Assembly: GCA_029747585.1 (NCBI GenBank)
Contig: JAPEVF010000218.1
Coordinates: 9,705 to 67,801 of the forward strand
Origin: Pleurotus djamor
Taxonomy: Eukaryota; Basidiomycota; Agaricomycetes; Agaricales; Pleurotaceae
Length of the DNA stretch: 58,097 nt
Reading direction: 5' to 3'
Positions 1-11,868 of the stretch are shown here, piece after piece. Numbering within the stretch: position 1 is the first letter of the stretch; every line of letters starts with the position of its first letter. The position numbers and the translations under genes are program-made. The notes under the pieces are model-generated. The model made no database searches and had not been told where the DNA came from. It saw nothing but the letters and a program-made list of their open reading frames with translations.

Positions 1-258
1 AGAGCGCGTTGGTACTACCATTGGTAGGGGCGACGCTACTATTATCAAGCCGAGTAAGCAGGTTTGGTGATGTCGTAGCATTAGGACATGCCACTATGGG
101 CNGAGACGAAGAGCACGAGGTAAGCTAGTCAAATACTACAGATCAAGGGCAGTAGTGCCAGTCCAAAGATGAAAGAACTGTATCATGGACACAATATGGA
201 CCTTCAACAGGCTGAAGACGTGCATACGTCGAAGGAAGNATAGATGGCCGGGAGCACA

Positions 259-1890
259 TTAAGACTGGGTCTTGGTCGCTTTCCTCAATACGCCAGGGGA
301 TTCAACGAGCCAGCCGGAACCTAGGCGACGAACCATGCGACCGAATGNGCGGCTCGGTTTCTCGGTCTCATCACCACCACCCAGGTCAAAGTCATCAAGT
401 TCCCAGTTCTTTCGCTTTGTTNTTGGTTCTCTTTCTTCTCCCTCTTCAACCTCGTCTTCTTCTTCTTCNTCTTCGGATATGTAGCCACATGGTATCAACT
501 CCACGCATTGCACGGCAGGAAGGTAGCGGCGCAGCACCGATTCCATCCAGTTCCACTCCAAGTGATGATGGGAAGATTCATGATCAATCAATAGCTTGGA
601 CACGCCGTGTAGTAAAGGATGCATGCGAGAGATGACAGAGTCACAAATTGAACCAACATCGTCCCCGGAGAAATAATCGCCAAAACCAATGTCGTCGTCN
701 TCGTCNTCNTCATCGAAGTGTTTTCTGACTGATATCTTGAAGGGAGTGTCGTCGCCGTCATCCGCGTCATCGTCACGTCTCTGTGAGGAACGGGCTGAGG
801 CGGAGGCTGGGGCCTCTTCGCTGGGTCGAAGAGAGAAGGAGACTAGGAGGCTGTTTGGTGAGCCATGACAATCCGTGTCGAAGATATCCTCAATAACAAG
901 GAGTTTTTGGGGAGTTATATGCAACCTTCCCAAGAACAGTAGGCTGGCGTGCACCATAAGCTGGAGCCGTTCGTATTGGATGGTGCGTGGCTCGACATAG
1001 GTGACATGCAATCGATCTAGGATCGCTCTAATGGATCCTAAGAAGAACGCGCATTCCCCGATGCTCGCGTCGATGATTTCTAAGGAGCGAAGAGAGCATA
1101 ACGGTACCGGGGCACCAGGTATCCTGGTTCGTGTCTTCTTATCCATCCCGGGTGCAGGTTCTTTGTGACCGTAGTCATCCTCCCGACGCTCGTTAGGGAA
1201 ACAGTCGTTTAATCGAAGATGCTGGATGGCAGGTAAGCAGCGAAGAGCCTCAAGTAGGTTACTGACGCTTCCGGCCTCCCCTGGGTTAATTAGGTGGAGG
1301 GAGACTAAATTGGGTAGAGGGTCGAAGTGCAAAGGTAGTCGAATGCCGGAAAGACGAAGGTGACGGAGCTTTGGACATGATGGTAGATTCTTCAGCCCAA
1401 ATTTATGTCGGCCAGATATGGTGATGTCCAGCGACTCCAGAACGGGGGCATTGTCAATGGCCTCGAAAGCGGGACAAGCCGCTTCCCACTTCGATTTCTC
1501 GAGGACAATATACAAACTAGATGTCCGATAGAGCTTTGAGAAGACGAGTTTTATGGCATCTGGCGATGCTGGGTCNCTCATAAACGGCCGGTCTTTTTCA
1601 GATATGGTAAGAGGTGCATTGGGTCCAGTGTAGTCGAGGATTTTTTGGATTCGGTGTGTAGGCTCGAGGGGGGAGAAGGAGCTCCATAAGAACGGTGTAG
1701 TTCTTATGAGCTGGTCCCATTTNTTGCAGACGAGACGGAGGTTGGTGAGACGGTGGGCATCAAGTGTGATACCCCCAACCGGAGGATGNGTGTATGCCTT
1801 GTCCTTTCGCGATGCGTACCAGAGAATCTCTGCGGAGGTTTCTGGAGCAAGCGTCGTTATATCGTCGCGTCGGACAACCACGGAGGCCAT
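259..1890 (-). CDS. F-box/leucine-rich-type protein (tandem copy 1)
   Basis: A single-exon reading frame of 543 residues. The N-terminus (residues about 11-75) reads as a degenerate F-box: ITTLAPETSAEILWYASR, then LTNLRLVC.KWDQLIRTTPFLWSSF, the usual 'LRLVCKxW...TPxLW' pattern of basidiomycete F-box proteins. The middle has irregular leucine-rich segments (LPSCPKLRHLRLSGIRLP, LPNLVSLHL) that would form the substrate-binding part. Near the C-terminus is an acidic patch (EEEEDEVEEGEE). Known role of the family: substrate adaptors of SCF ubiquitin ligases; the substrate here is unknown. The next gene on the same strand is a clear paralog sharing the same order of segments, so this is a tandem duplication. 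Several N bases fall in the frame, so some residues are undetermined. No introns are needed. Confidence 0.8.
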   Translation of the reverse strand: MASVVVRRDDITTLAPETSAEILWYASRKDKAYXHPPVGGITLDAHRLTNLRLVCXKWDQLIRTTPFLWSSFSPLEPTHRIQKILDYTGPNAPLTISEKDRPFMXDPASPDAIKLVFSKLYRTSSLYIVLEKSKWEAACPAFEAIDNAPVLESLDITISGRHKFGLKNLPSCPKLRHLRLSGIRLPLHFDPLPNLVSLHLINPGEAGSVSNLLEALRCLPAIQHLRLNDCFPNERREDDYGHKEPAPGMDKKTRTRIPGAPVPLCSLRSLEIIDASIGECAFFLGSIRAILDRLHVTYVEPRTIQYERLQLMVHASLLFLGRLHITPQKLLVIEDIFDTDCHGSPNSLLVSFSLRPSEEAPASASARSSQRRDDDADDGDDTPFKISVRKHFDXXDXDDDIGFGDYFSGDDVGSICDSVISRMHPLLHGVSKLLIDHESSHHHLEWNWMESVLRRYLPAVQCVELIPCGYISEXEEEEDEVEEGEEREPXTKRKNWELDDFDLGGGDETEKPSRXFGRMVRRLGSGWLVESPGVLRKATKTQS

Positions 1891-2387
1891 GGCCGCAAAG
1901 CATAGGTTAGGACCGTTAGGTAACTGTTCGCGAAGTTTTTATATTTAAATTTATTTAAATTTACGTACCTCAAGTGAAAGTCTGAATGGGTTCCGTAATC
2001 CAGGCATTTCCAACGCGATGCGGAGCTGTCAGAGTAATTACCCAGGTCAAGCACTGCNATGCTATTTGCTGCTCTCGTGGATGTTGTGGAAGAGCGAAGA
2101 GCCTCAGAAAAAGCCCAGACCCAGATGTCACAGTCATAACCCCTGNATACACGATCACGTTATACACGGTTCGATCGCGAAGTACGCNTCGGTTGGGATA
2201 CTTTGTAGCTCTAAGTGATGACTTGAGTTTACTGTCGCCGGCATAANTGTTACCACAGGATNAGATGAAGAGTACAAGGTGATATTTGTGTGAATTCGTC
2301 AAATGGCATAATTACGGCCGATATGGATGTTGTTCAGATGTGGCTAACTTAAGTTGAAATGGTAGTAAAATAGCACCCAGAGACGCG

Positions 2388-4067
2388 TCATGCCTCTTTC
2401 TTCAATACGCCCGGAGATTCAACCACCCAGTCATCGCCCAGTGCACGAACGAGTCGACTAAATGTGCACTTCGGTTTCTCCATCTGGCCAAGGACTTCCT
2501 GGTTATCAGGGTCGAAATCTTCTTCGTCTTCTTCGTCTTCTTCATCATCGTACTCGTCCTCNTCCTCATCCTCGTCTTCGTTGCCATATTCTCCTCCACT
2601 CTGCTTGTCCTTATCTGGCGCATATCCACACGGTATCAATTCCACACATTGGACAGCAGGAAGCTCGCACTGCAAAACAGGAGATATCCAGTCCCAAGTC
2701 CAATAATAATGGGAAGCTTCATGATCGACGAGCAGTTTCGAAGCATCGGCGAGCAATGGAGCCATGGCCGTGATGAAAGGACGGCAAATTTCACCGGGGT
2801 CGTTNTCGAAAAAGGTTTCGTCGTCGCCGAAGCGCTTCCTGAAGGTTAGCTTGAGCGGAAGACTGTTATCTGCTGGACCCTCGACTTCCGGTCCCGGTAC
2901 ACCACGTCTGGAAGGCTTTTCTGCGGCCCGCTCGTATGCTTCATCGCCTCTTAGAGACAGGGAAATTCGAAGGTTGTGCGGACCGTANTTGCCATCTTCC
3001 TCGTAAAGATCCTTGATGACNAGCATTTTCTGGGGCGTCGCGAGNGATCTTGCTAAGAGCCGNAGNGCAGCCTTGACCATCAATGAGACGCGTTCNGGTT
3101 GTACCTGCGATNGCTCTTCGTATGTGACATGNAGNNNAGTGAGATGAGCTTTGATGGACCCCAAAAAGGTTGCACATTGCCCAATACTNGNATCGCAGAT
3201 TTGAACGGAACGAAGAGAGCGCAGCGATACGGCGGCGTCTGGCTTTGCGGTTTGTGAGCCCTCATCCACGGAAGCAGAGTCATCGTCCTCATCCTCGTCG
3301 TCCTCCCGTCGCTCTTCAGGAAAACAGTGATCCAACCGAAGGCTCTGTAACGCAGGCATGCAGCAAAGAGCCTCAAGAAGCTTTCCAACACGTCGAGGCT
3401 GCCCTTGACTACCCAGGCGGAGGGAGACCAAACTGGGTAGAGGGCTGAATCGTTTCGGTAACTTGATGCCAGAAAGATAAAGCTCCTGGAGTTTCGGGAG
3501 TTGTGGAAGCTTCTTCAGCTCAAGATTATGTCCAAATACGCTGGACGGATTGAGAATCCAGTCGAAGTTGCCGGATTTGACGTGGGAGACTTTGATCTCC
3601 AACCACTCGAGAGCGGACGCGTTCTTGCTAGACTCGAAAACGGAACGAACTTCTTCCCAGGTCGGTTTTCGCAGGGCGATATGTAAACCAGCCATTCGGG
3701 GTAGCTGCGAGAAAATGAACTTCACAGCGTCCGGTGATATTGAGTCATGGGCGTATGGGGCATATTTGTGGGATATGGTCAGAGGGACAGTGTTCCCTGC
3801 GTACTTCAGAATTTTTTTGATATTCCGTAGAGGCTCAATTGGCGAGAAGGAATTCCACAATAATGGCGAAGTTTTTATGAGTTGGTCCCATTTCTTGCAG
3901 ACGAGACGGAGCTTGGTGAGACGACTGGCATCGAGGACGATGCTGTCGCCTTCTAGATCGGATGCGTGCGGTGTGTTCTCCTGACGCGACGCGTGTCGGA
4001 TGATTACGACGGTGGTTTCTGGGGCGAGCGCGGTTATACCGTTGCGTTGGCGGGCTGGGGATGGCAT
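2388..4067 (-). CDS. F-box/leucine-rich-type protein (tandem copy 2)
   Basis: A single-exon frame paralogous to the gene at 259-1890. I place the start at 4067 (MPSPARQRNGITALAPETT) because it aligns with the start of the neighbour (MASVVVRRDDITTLAPETS); an in-frame ATG 14 codons upstream at 4109 is also possible. The F-box region is followed by LTKLRLVCKKWDQLIKTSPLLWNSFSP in shorter matching blocks, then leucine-rich segments. A run of aspartate and glutamate residues lies about 60 residues from the end and is longer than in copy 1. The C-terminal pattern W.VESPGVL.K is shared by both copies. Inferred role: SCF-type adaptor of unknown target. N bases are frequent between about 3,000 and 3,200, which blurs the middle of the protein. 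Confidence 0.8.
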   Translation of the reverse strand: MPSPARQRNGITALAPETTVVIIRHASRQENTPHASDLEGDSIVLDASRLTKLRLVCKKWDQLIKTSPLLWNSFSPIEPLRNIKKILKYAGNTVPLTISHKYAPYAHDSISPDAVKFIFSQLPRMAGLHIALRKPTWEEVRSVFESSKNASALEWLEIKVSHVKSGNFDWILNPSSVFGHNLELKKLPQLPKLQELYLSGIKLPKRFSPLPSLVSLRLGSQGQPRRVGKLLEALCCMPALQSLRLDHCFPEERREDDEDEDDDSASVDEGSQTAKPDAAVSLRSLRSVQICDXSIGQCATFLGSIKAHLTXXHVTYEEXSQVQXERVSLMVKAXXRLLARXLATPQKMXVIKDLYEEDGXYGPHNLRISLSLRGDEAYERAAEKPSRRGVPGPEVEGPADNSLPLKLTFRKRFGDDETFFXNDPGEICRPFITAMAPLLADASKLLVDHEASHYYWTWDWISPVLQCELPAVQCVELIPCGYAPDKDKQSGGEYGNEDEDEXEDEYDDEEDEEDEEDFDPDNQEVLGQMEKPKCTFSRLVRALGDDWVVESPGVLKKEA

Positions 4068-4109
4068 GGTTCGAATTTGAAAAGACGTCTCGCTTGGCAA
4101 ATGGGTCAC

Positions 4110-5164
4110 CGGTCTTGACTAAGATTTAAGGGAANAACCCCTAAGACGCGATCACGTTACCCGTCACCTGCGAACCTGAACAGTGAACGTCTGAACCCTG
4201 AACGGAGGCATACAGGCTCAGATTACAAGGCTGAAGCGCTGAAGCCTGAAAGGTAAGTAAGTAAACACTCCTTACTTACGAGCTGCGCTAGAGAGGTATC
4301 TGAGGCGGTTACAGTGACGCTTGCTTGGACAAGCGGTTGCAGCGACGACTCAACCACCAGATCCTAATTCTTCAACCACTCGCACATACGCNCGAGTTTT
4401 GCCTGCTTTTCCTTCTTCTCTTCGTCGTCGGTGTCATCTTCATCGACTTCATAGTCCTCATCCTCACCATATGTTACGCGACACCTTCCCCGCGACGGGT
4501 TGAATCATCGCAGTGATGATTATGTTCGTGTCGAGATGAGCGCAGAGCAATTCCAAGAAAAACTTCTGAAGGAATTGAGGGGATAGTTATGTGGATCGCC
4601 ATTTCTGGTGTGNCTGGTCAGGCAGGTAATGCACAAGCAAAAGTAGAAGTTGCGTACAAGTTTGCTTATTCGAAGATATCGGCCAAGGCCAGCCTTCGCC
4701 GGGGTGGCCTTCAGCTCAGCGGCCAATGCATGTCATTCAGGACTCATGTAGTTCGACCTGAGCCTAATACCGACGTTGAATATCTGAATCATAGCACCAA
4801 AGGTTATATGCATGGCGACGGATTTATGCGGGAAACAAGCTGGAAGACAACCGTGGCTAAACCAATGCGATCCGCAACGGCCCGGGCCCCTGATCGTGTA
4901 GTCACGTTATGAGTACCCCTTTCCATGAGTTTTCTAAACTCCTTCAAGCTCGTTCTGTTGCGACTTGCTTACGACCACCATGTTCTGTCTCTATGCTCGA
5001 AAACTGCCAGAAAGCTCTGAAGCTCTGAAGCACTTTACGCAATGATGCTGCTCGTCAGCAACTTGCTATGCATGACCTCCTTCGACTAGTTGGTCGTGGC
5101 GGTCATTGGATTTTCGGAGTTTTTTGTTATCCCAAATTCTCAAGGCTTTACGGCTCGCCGTTGT
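4110..5164. other. Intergenic region, no supported gene
   Basis: About 1 kb between the F-box pair and the first P450. Short open frames exist (for example 4589-4912 on the plus strand) but none shows a recognisable motif, splice structure or conserved-looking composition. Part of it must hold the divergent promoters of the F-box gene on the left and the P450 on the right. Confidence 0.5.
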
Positions 5165-7461
5165 ATGGATTCTACGCTCGGGATCGTACTGTTTCTCGGT
5201 ATCCTTGCTATTGTTGTGTGGAATCTACGGGCAGCGCGCCTCGGTCGCCCACCCGGTCCTCGAGGATATCCATTCGTCGGCAATGCGCTTCAGATACCTA
5301 AATTCAACCAATNGGTGAGATTTGAGGAGTGGTGCAAAAGATACGGTATGTGATTTCGTAGATATACACTTCTGGTGGTTATTCTGACAAATTTCAGGCG
5401 ATATCGTATATATCAACCTTATCGGGACACCCACACTCATTCTTGGGTCTCTTGAGGTAGCCAATGATCTACTTGAAAGTCGGGGTAAGGCGCTACGCNC
5501 GTACGAAACAGCTGNNGNGCTCATAGCGACGAGATAGGGAGCATATATTCTGATCGACCGGGNGCGGTGATGGCTGGTGAGCTGTGAGTNTCGCATTTTN
5601 CATGATCAGATGGCATATACTGACTTCTTTGCAGNGTTGGGTGGAATCGTGGGCTTGGATACTGTCAAGGACCGCCGTCCTCACGTTTCCGAAGCTTTCG
5701 GCGCGCTTTTCATACTTTCATTGGTCCNCGAGCAGTTAGCGANCCGAATATCAANCAAGCCCTTGCNCGGTCTTCCCTCAAACTCACNCGCAGTATCTTA
5801 CAATGGGATCAGGAAAGTCCNGTTGATCTTGCGGGAATAGTNCGAGAGTCAGTCNCACAACNNAATNCNANNNCTTTTTCGCTTNTTGATCATGANNTTT
5901 TAGGGCCACCGCNNCGCTTATATTACGCCTTTCCTATGGTTANGACGTCGATAGTCAGCCTGTGAAGGACCCCCTTCAACTGGTGCAAATTGCTGAAGAT
6001 GCCATGCATGGGTTTGCAAGAGCATCCGAACCCGGAGCCTACTGGGTGGACAGTTTTCCTTTGCGTACGTCTCACTTGCTGCGCTCCTCAGATCTTCCAT
6101 TTTGTGCTTACATATAGGCTCCTGATAGTGAAGTATCTTCCAACTTGGACTCCCGGTGCTGGGTTTCTTCGCGAAGCCCAGGAAATGCGTGCGGATCTAG
6201 AACGATTGTACGACGTCCCGCATGAGTTTGTCAAGCGATCTATGGTGAGAGACATGTTAATCTCCTGTTGATCTTCCTTCAGTTACTCACCAGTCACACA
6301 GGCAAGCGGGACATACAATCCGTCATTCGTGTCGAGTTATCTTGAACAACCCACCTCTTCGCGTCCCGAACCCGACCCAGACAGCAAGCAGGCTCATGAC
6401 CTTGAAACGGACCTGACGCAAGAAGTGCTTAGTCAAGGAGAAGAATTCATCAAAGCCGCTGCCGCTTCTCTATACTCAGGCGGCGAAGAAACGGTACACT
6501 TCATAATCCTGCTTTCAGAGCGCGACTGACCGGTCTAGAACCTCTCAGACTCCATCGTCGATCATGTCCTTCATATTGGCCATGACCCTCTTCCCAGAAG
6601 TAATGGCACGGGCTCAGGAAGAACTCGACAATGTTGTTGGTAAGAGCAACGTTTTTGCTTACGAAGCGTCATCTAACCACAACCGCACAGGCTCTCGTGC
6701 ACCTTCCTTCGACGATATTCCGAGTTTACCCTATATCAGGGCGGTAGTGACTGAAGTGTGGAGATGGGGCGTCTCAGTTCCGTTAGGTTCGTCGCATTAG
6801 TGCTACGCCTCCACGCCGAGAACGCACCTCATAGCACATAATAGGCCTTCCTCACATCCTCACGCAGGATGATACTTACAGAGGGTATCATATCCCAAAA
6901 GGAACCGTTGTTTGGGCTAATATATGGTACACACACGTTGAGTGGTTGAAAGGACAGGCATCCTCATCTTCGCTCTAGGTCAATGATGCGCAACGAAACC
7001 ATGTTCCCTGAGCCTGGGGTGTTTAATCCTGAACGATACCTTGGTCACGATGAAGGTGCGATAAAGGCGACCGAGGCCGTTCGGTCCGCTTTTGGCTTTG
7101 GACGGAGGTAGGTAAATTATCGCTTGCTTCCCATCCCCCTTTAACGAGGACATCTGTGTACATTTAGGATTTGTCCAGGTTTGCATCTAGCCGAACAATC
7201 TCTCCGCATCACCGTTGCCACAATGTTATTTCACCTTTCCTTCTCGAAGGCCACGGACGGTGATGGTAATATTATCGAACCAGTGGTTCAATATGACGGG
7301 TTCATCAGGTGGGTTTGATGGTCATCCCAGCTCGTAGTACGGACGATTGATACGACTTTGCTCTCAGCCACCCACGACCTTTCCATTGCAAGACTGAGCC
7401 GCGTTTCCCTCGGTCCGTTGAGGCTCTCGATGAGGGTCTGTCAGCCTCTGACGGTTCATGA
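5165..7461 (+). CDS. Cytochrome P450 monooxygenase
   Basis: A multi-exon P450. The start at 5165 gives MDSTLGIVLFLGILAIVVWN, a single membrane anchor, followed by the proline-rich hinge GRPPGPRGYPFVGNALQIP. Later exons give YSDRP.AVMAGEL, VGWNRGLGYCQGPPSSRF, the I-helix YSGGEET with FILAMTLFPEV, the K-helix ExxR motif in VVTEVWRW, FPEPGVFNPERYLG and the heme-binding loop AFGFGRRICPGLHLAEQS with the cysteine ligand. The stop is at 7459-7461. These motifs resemble the fungal group often called O-methylsterigmatocystin oxidoreductase-like, but the substrate cannot be read from sequence. About ten introns of 50-60 bases interrupt the gene. Many N bases lie at 5,500-5,930, so that part of the model is uncertain. 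All catalytic motifs are intact. It is an ER-bound enzyme needing a P450 reductase. A DUF1989 gene and a second P450 follow on the same strand. Confidence 0.88.
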
Positions 7462-7634
7462 CCACACGCAGGGTAGCGAGATTATTTGCGCTTGTATAGG
7501 TATGGGGAAAGTATCCATGTGGAAATAGAAGCCGACCCACCCGTATCGACACTCGTGCGAAGACATCGCGTCTTGTACNTTTTTTTTTTTGAATAGCACG
7601 GAACTCGTTCACAACTGTCCCTGAGGTCCCTCTC

Positions 7635-8755
7635 ATGGCCGGCCGACTCACGCAAGCAGCTTATCAGTGTCTTCCAGGAGGACCACTCGAAGTAGACAAG
7701 AAGTTTTGTGATGAAGTAGCCCAGACGCGTTCCAGTGGAGAGAGGACTTTGGTCCAAAGCTTCGTGCAACCGATCAGAAGCGGGAGGGCATGGGAAGTGC
7801 GCAAGGGAGATATTTGTACGATTACTACGGTGGAGGGGCCTCAAGTAAGTCCCTCCCCAGTGTTGATCTTTTGCACAAGGGCCCTAGTACACTGATGACT
7901 GCCGGCTTTGTTTAGGTTGGAGATCTGAATATCTGGTCTCTGAACAACCCCAAGGAACACATGTGGGCCTCACGAACCAGGCAACTCCAGAGCGCCCATG
8001 TAACTGTCTACGACCGACTATGGTCTAACCTTCCCTATCTCCGACCACTTGTCACCATCGTTGGTGATTCCTTGTACTCTTACGGCCGGGATTCAGACGG
8101 TGCGAGGGTTCACGACCTTTTAGGGACGCGATGTGATCCTTATGTCAACAAAATGCTCTCCGGAAAAGGTATGAATGTTCACAACGTAGTACAAATTCGC
8201 ATAGCTTCATGGCTCTTAGATTTCGATTATCACTGTCATTCAAATCTTACTCGGGCCATCGCTCCATTCGGGTTGACGGAGGATATGGTCCACGACGTCC
8301 TTAATGTATTCCAAGCAACAGGCCTGAACTCCGAAGACCAGTATTTTATGAAAACGTGTCCAGCCAAGGCTGGGGATTACTTCGAGGTGTGTATGGTTTT
8401 CAGGAACTGGCGTTTAAGATGAAAGCTGCAACACGATCATATGAATCTAGTTCATCGCAGAGACGGATATTCTCTGCGCTCTATCTACCTGTCCGGGTGG
8501 AGACCTCTCCAAGCCGGTGAGTGCAAACCCCCAACTCCTCACCGTCTTCGATCCTCTCATCAATGTCCTCTTGGCGATTGACAGATGTGGGGTGAAGGTA
8601 CAGATACTGGTGAGGAAGATCCGACTCTGGAATGCTGTCGACCACTAGGCGTTGAAGTCTGGCGACTCCCTGAGAATTGGCTGAGCGCGCGAGGCTGGGA
8701 TGGAAATATTCCGAGCCGGATGACGTATACAGGCAACCACGGGTTCAAATCTTGA
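7635..8755 (+). CDS. DUF1989 (urea carboxylase-associated family) protein
   Basis: Exon 1 is 7635-7844 (MAGRLTQAAYQCLPGGP...). The intron 7845-7915 leads to VGDLNIWSLNNPKEHMWASR. Further exons give LVTIVGDSLYSYGRD, HDLLGTRCDPYVNKML, CHSNLTRAI.PFGL, MKTCPAKAGDYFE and ALSTCPGGDLSKP, ending NHGFKS at 8755. The order GDL.IW, then C.P, then a late S.CPGGDLS block is characteristic of DUF1989, a family found beside urea carboxylase in bacteria and as stand-alone genes in fungi. Cysteines and histidines in the conserved blocks suggest a metal site (inference). The biochemical reaction is not established from the sequence. The gene sits between two P450 genes on the same strand, which may be chance or a small metabolic group. 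Confidence 0.8.
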
Positions 8756-9572
8756 CCTACATAATAGGTTTCAAACAATACAGAATGCCTCCTAAAATAC
8801 GATGGAATGCAATGAAGATATACCATGATGATAAAACAAGCCGCCTCCGTCCTTTGTCAATGTTTCAAGATCCTCAATAGCCCCTCATTCAACGACATCT
8901 ACGCAGGCAGGATGCATCAAGGCATCGCGGCTAGCAGCCTGGTCCGTTGAAAGAATCTACTGGATTATCATTCGTTTCGTCTCATTATCTAAACGCGCCC
9001 AAAAGGTGTAATTATCCGTGTCAACTTATGCCTCCCTTATGACCATTGTCGCGTCGAAGCCGCCGTCGCTTTCGACTGTTGCCGCCATCCTCCAGAAGAT
9101 TCCTTCCGTCAAGCCGGTAGACTGCATCATCTTGGCGACGTGCCGACACCCTCATTCGTCGCTGACCATGCCTTCTTCCTCAGCAGAATCCCCGCCTACA
9201 GCCGCCAGTGTACCTACCATCAACCAGGTGACCCTCTTCTATCCGTTAAGCTTTTGAAGATAGATGAACCGAAGCTTCTTTTCAGAAGAGTGGCGATGAT
9301 CTACACGATGCTTTATGGTGAAATGAGCTTCTTGTGCCTGCCTTTCATCTGAAGTCGGCGATAATGCAATGTTGGAGTAGCATGAACAATCAGAAGTCGA
9401 GATAAGCTACTTTTGCCGTACGTACTACAGTTCAGTCTGTAAGTTATTCACACACGAACCGTATCATGGGGCACTCTTCATGTGTCCAGTAAGGTGACTT
9501 ACAAGGCCATATTGCAAGAGTCAAGACGCATTTCGCTCATAAAGTGTGATCCAGCCACCCCTCAAATCCCCC
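8756..9572. other. Intergenic region with no supported gene
   Basis: About 0.8 kb between the DUF1989 gene and the second P450. Short frames near 9,018-9,350 have no motif and switch frame without convincing splice sites. It should contain the terminator of the first gene and the promoter of the second. Confidence 0.45.
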
Positions 9573-11692
9573 ATGAACATGCTGTCCTTTGTCATTACTG
9601 GGATTTCCGTTACCTTTCTCTTGTATCGCCTCTTCAACGACGGTGCCCCTCCTGGAATCCCCCGTCTTAGCAGAGCCGGAGGAATTGGGTATCTTATCAC
9701 CGCTACTCACTATGCGTTCTATGGTCGAAGAGTACTAGATGAAGGTGCCAGGAGGTTTGGCAGCAAACCCTTTGCCTTGCCCACCCTGGCGGGGTGGATT
9801 ATCATTTTGGATAAGCAACACATAGAGACTGTGCGTACCGGGGACGACCGTGAAGTAAGTCTCCATCGTCTAAAACTTCAGCTTGTTCAAACAAATATCC
9901 TGCAGTTTGACCAACCCAGGACCGTCGATCAAGGGAGTGCTCAGTTCTTTGCCCTCGACCCGCCTACTGACAGTCCAGTCTTACCTTCAGTTGTTTCAAA
10001 TGGATTATACGATTGGTTCCAAAGCCTTTGAGTTTCCGTTTCACATCAGCTCCATTCGCGAAATTACGAGAAATGCATCAGGCATAATTCCTGCCCTAGA
10101 TGATGCCACCATGGTGTTCGCCAAAGCTTTCGACGTAAGTATGTTTTGTTTCCTTACTGTCCCATGTTCTCAATGCCCATTTCAGTCCCAGGCCAACTCA
10201 GGAAATACCAGTGTATCCGTTCACTCCATGGTTGTCAATGTAATGGGCTCGGTCATCCAACGCGTGTTACTTGGTGAAGAGCTTTCTCGAAATAAGCATT
10301 TCGGAACCTCCATGGTTCGATTCACTACAAGCTTCTTTTCCTATGGCAAGGTTCTCTGCTCTTCCCCAAAGATCTTCCGCCGGTGCGTTATTCCTTGGAT
10401 GGATCGCTTGTAGCGATGGATATTCATCAACACGTAGAGTGCTGTACTTCATACTCTCCGCCATTTGGGGTGGGACGAAAGAGCCAATGACTTATATCGT
10501 TCCCCACGTTGCGAAGCGCATCGAAGAAAATTCGAAACCATCATCATCCGAGCATCAACCAGTAAGTACATAATGTCTTGATCCTTGCGCTTCGAGCATT
10601 ACTCCATATCTTACTTGACAGAACAGAGTGGACTTAATTGGGTCCCTCATCAAACATGCGACTCCTACTCTGTCAACGTTTGACATCGCGAGGAAAGTCT
10701 TACTTACTGAGATTGGAAGTATACACACTTCGTAATTCCTCATCCTTTCAAAGCATTCAACCACTGCTTATAGCTTCTTTCGCTCTAGGTCGACGATCGT
10801 CACCCAGGCTCTATTTGAGCTGTCCCAGATGTTTCCAGAAGACGTGAGCAGCATTAGGGAAGAAATCGAGCAAGTCTTGTCCGAGGAACATTGTTGGAAC
10901 AAAGCTGGGCTCTCCAGGCTCACCAAGCTGGACAGTTTGCTCCGAGAAATTGGGCGTTTCCATGGGATTAGTCTCCGTACGATATTCCACTGCAGGCTTT
11001 ATATCCACTCTAACTCTCCAGGTAGTTGCGATGCAGCGGTTGACTGCTATTGACACCCAGCTGCATGATGGGACCATCCTCCCTGCCGGATATTATGTGG
11101 CATTTGACTTGCATCACTCGCATTTCGACCCGCAGGTTTATCCCTCTCCAGAGATATTTGATCCATTCCGTTTTTCGAATCTAAATGAGCATGTCGTTGA
11201 CGGTAGGCTTGGATCTTCATTTATTCCGATTCCAAGTTCTCATGTAGGATACCTAGACGTTCTCAGTGCCACAAAGTATAACTTCTCCAGAGTGGACTCT
11301 ACGGTAAGTCCTTTCTATTTTCACAAACAAAGAGAGCTAACCCCGGCATCTTATCAAGTACCTACTATTTAACACTGGTATGGCCCCAGTGAGCCGTGTA
11401 GGCTAATCCTTTCCTGACTACCTATCGTAACAGGTCGCCATGCGTGTCCCGGACGTTTCTTCGCCTCAGTAAGCACATCACTCATGAATACTGCATTGCT
11501 CACCGACGTATCGGGCAGATGCAAATCAAAATCATGCTGGCCCACATCTTACTCAACTATGATGTTAAATTACCAGACGGTCAGACAATTCGTCCTTCGA
11601 ATCTTGTTTTTGACGGCATGATCTTGCCGCCAATGAAGGCACATCTTATTTTTCAGCCAAGGGCCCGACTTGGTAAAGACACCGTCGGATGA
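9573..11692 (+). CDS. Cytochrome P450 monooxygenase (second, different family)
   Basis: The start at 9573 gives MNMLSFVITGISVTFLLYRLF, a membrane anchor, then GAPPGIPRLSRAGGIGYLI. An intron joins to LQLFQMDYTIGS...FHISSIREITRN, the usual B-C region of one fungal P450 group. Later blocks are IHTSSTIVTQALFEL (a non-canonical I-helix in place of AGxDT, seen in that group), KLDSLLREIGRFHG with the ExxR motif, MQRLTAIDTQLHDGTILPAG, FDPFRFSNL, and the heme loop RHACPGRFFAS with the cysteine ligand. The last exon is MQIKIMLAHILLNYDVKLPD up to the stop at 11692. The heme cysteine is separated from the last exon by a short intron near 11,470-11,520. I see no break. It differs from the P450 at 5,165 in every loop, so the two are not recent duplicates. 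The substrate is unknown. Confidence 0.8.
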
Positions 11693-11868
11693 TCACCTAT
11701 ACCATGTAATTATAAAGCAAGGATAAACGGCAGTTTTAGCGTCGGTTGTATCAATGGAATCCCAAATCTCCGTAGTACATATTGAACAAGTGACGGCACC
11801 ACTCTCTCGCAAATTTACGCTCGAGGCCGGTGGAAAGTTGGAAGTTGAAACTGACTTGTCCAGGCGAA

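Noticed and set aside
4589..4912. Plus-strand frame of 107 codons upstream of the first P450
   Set aside because: Contains an N, no recognisable motif and no splice partner.
9018..9352. Short plus-strand frames before the second P450
   Set aside because: Competing frames of similar length, no motif and no good intron to join them.
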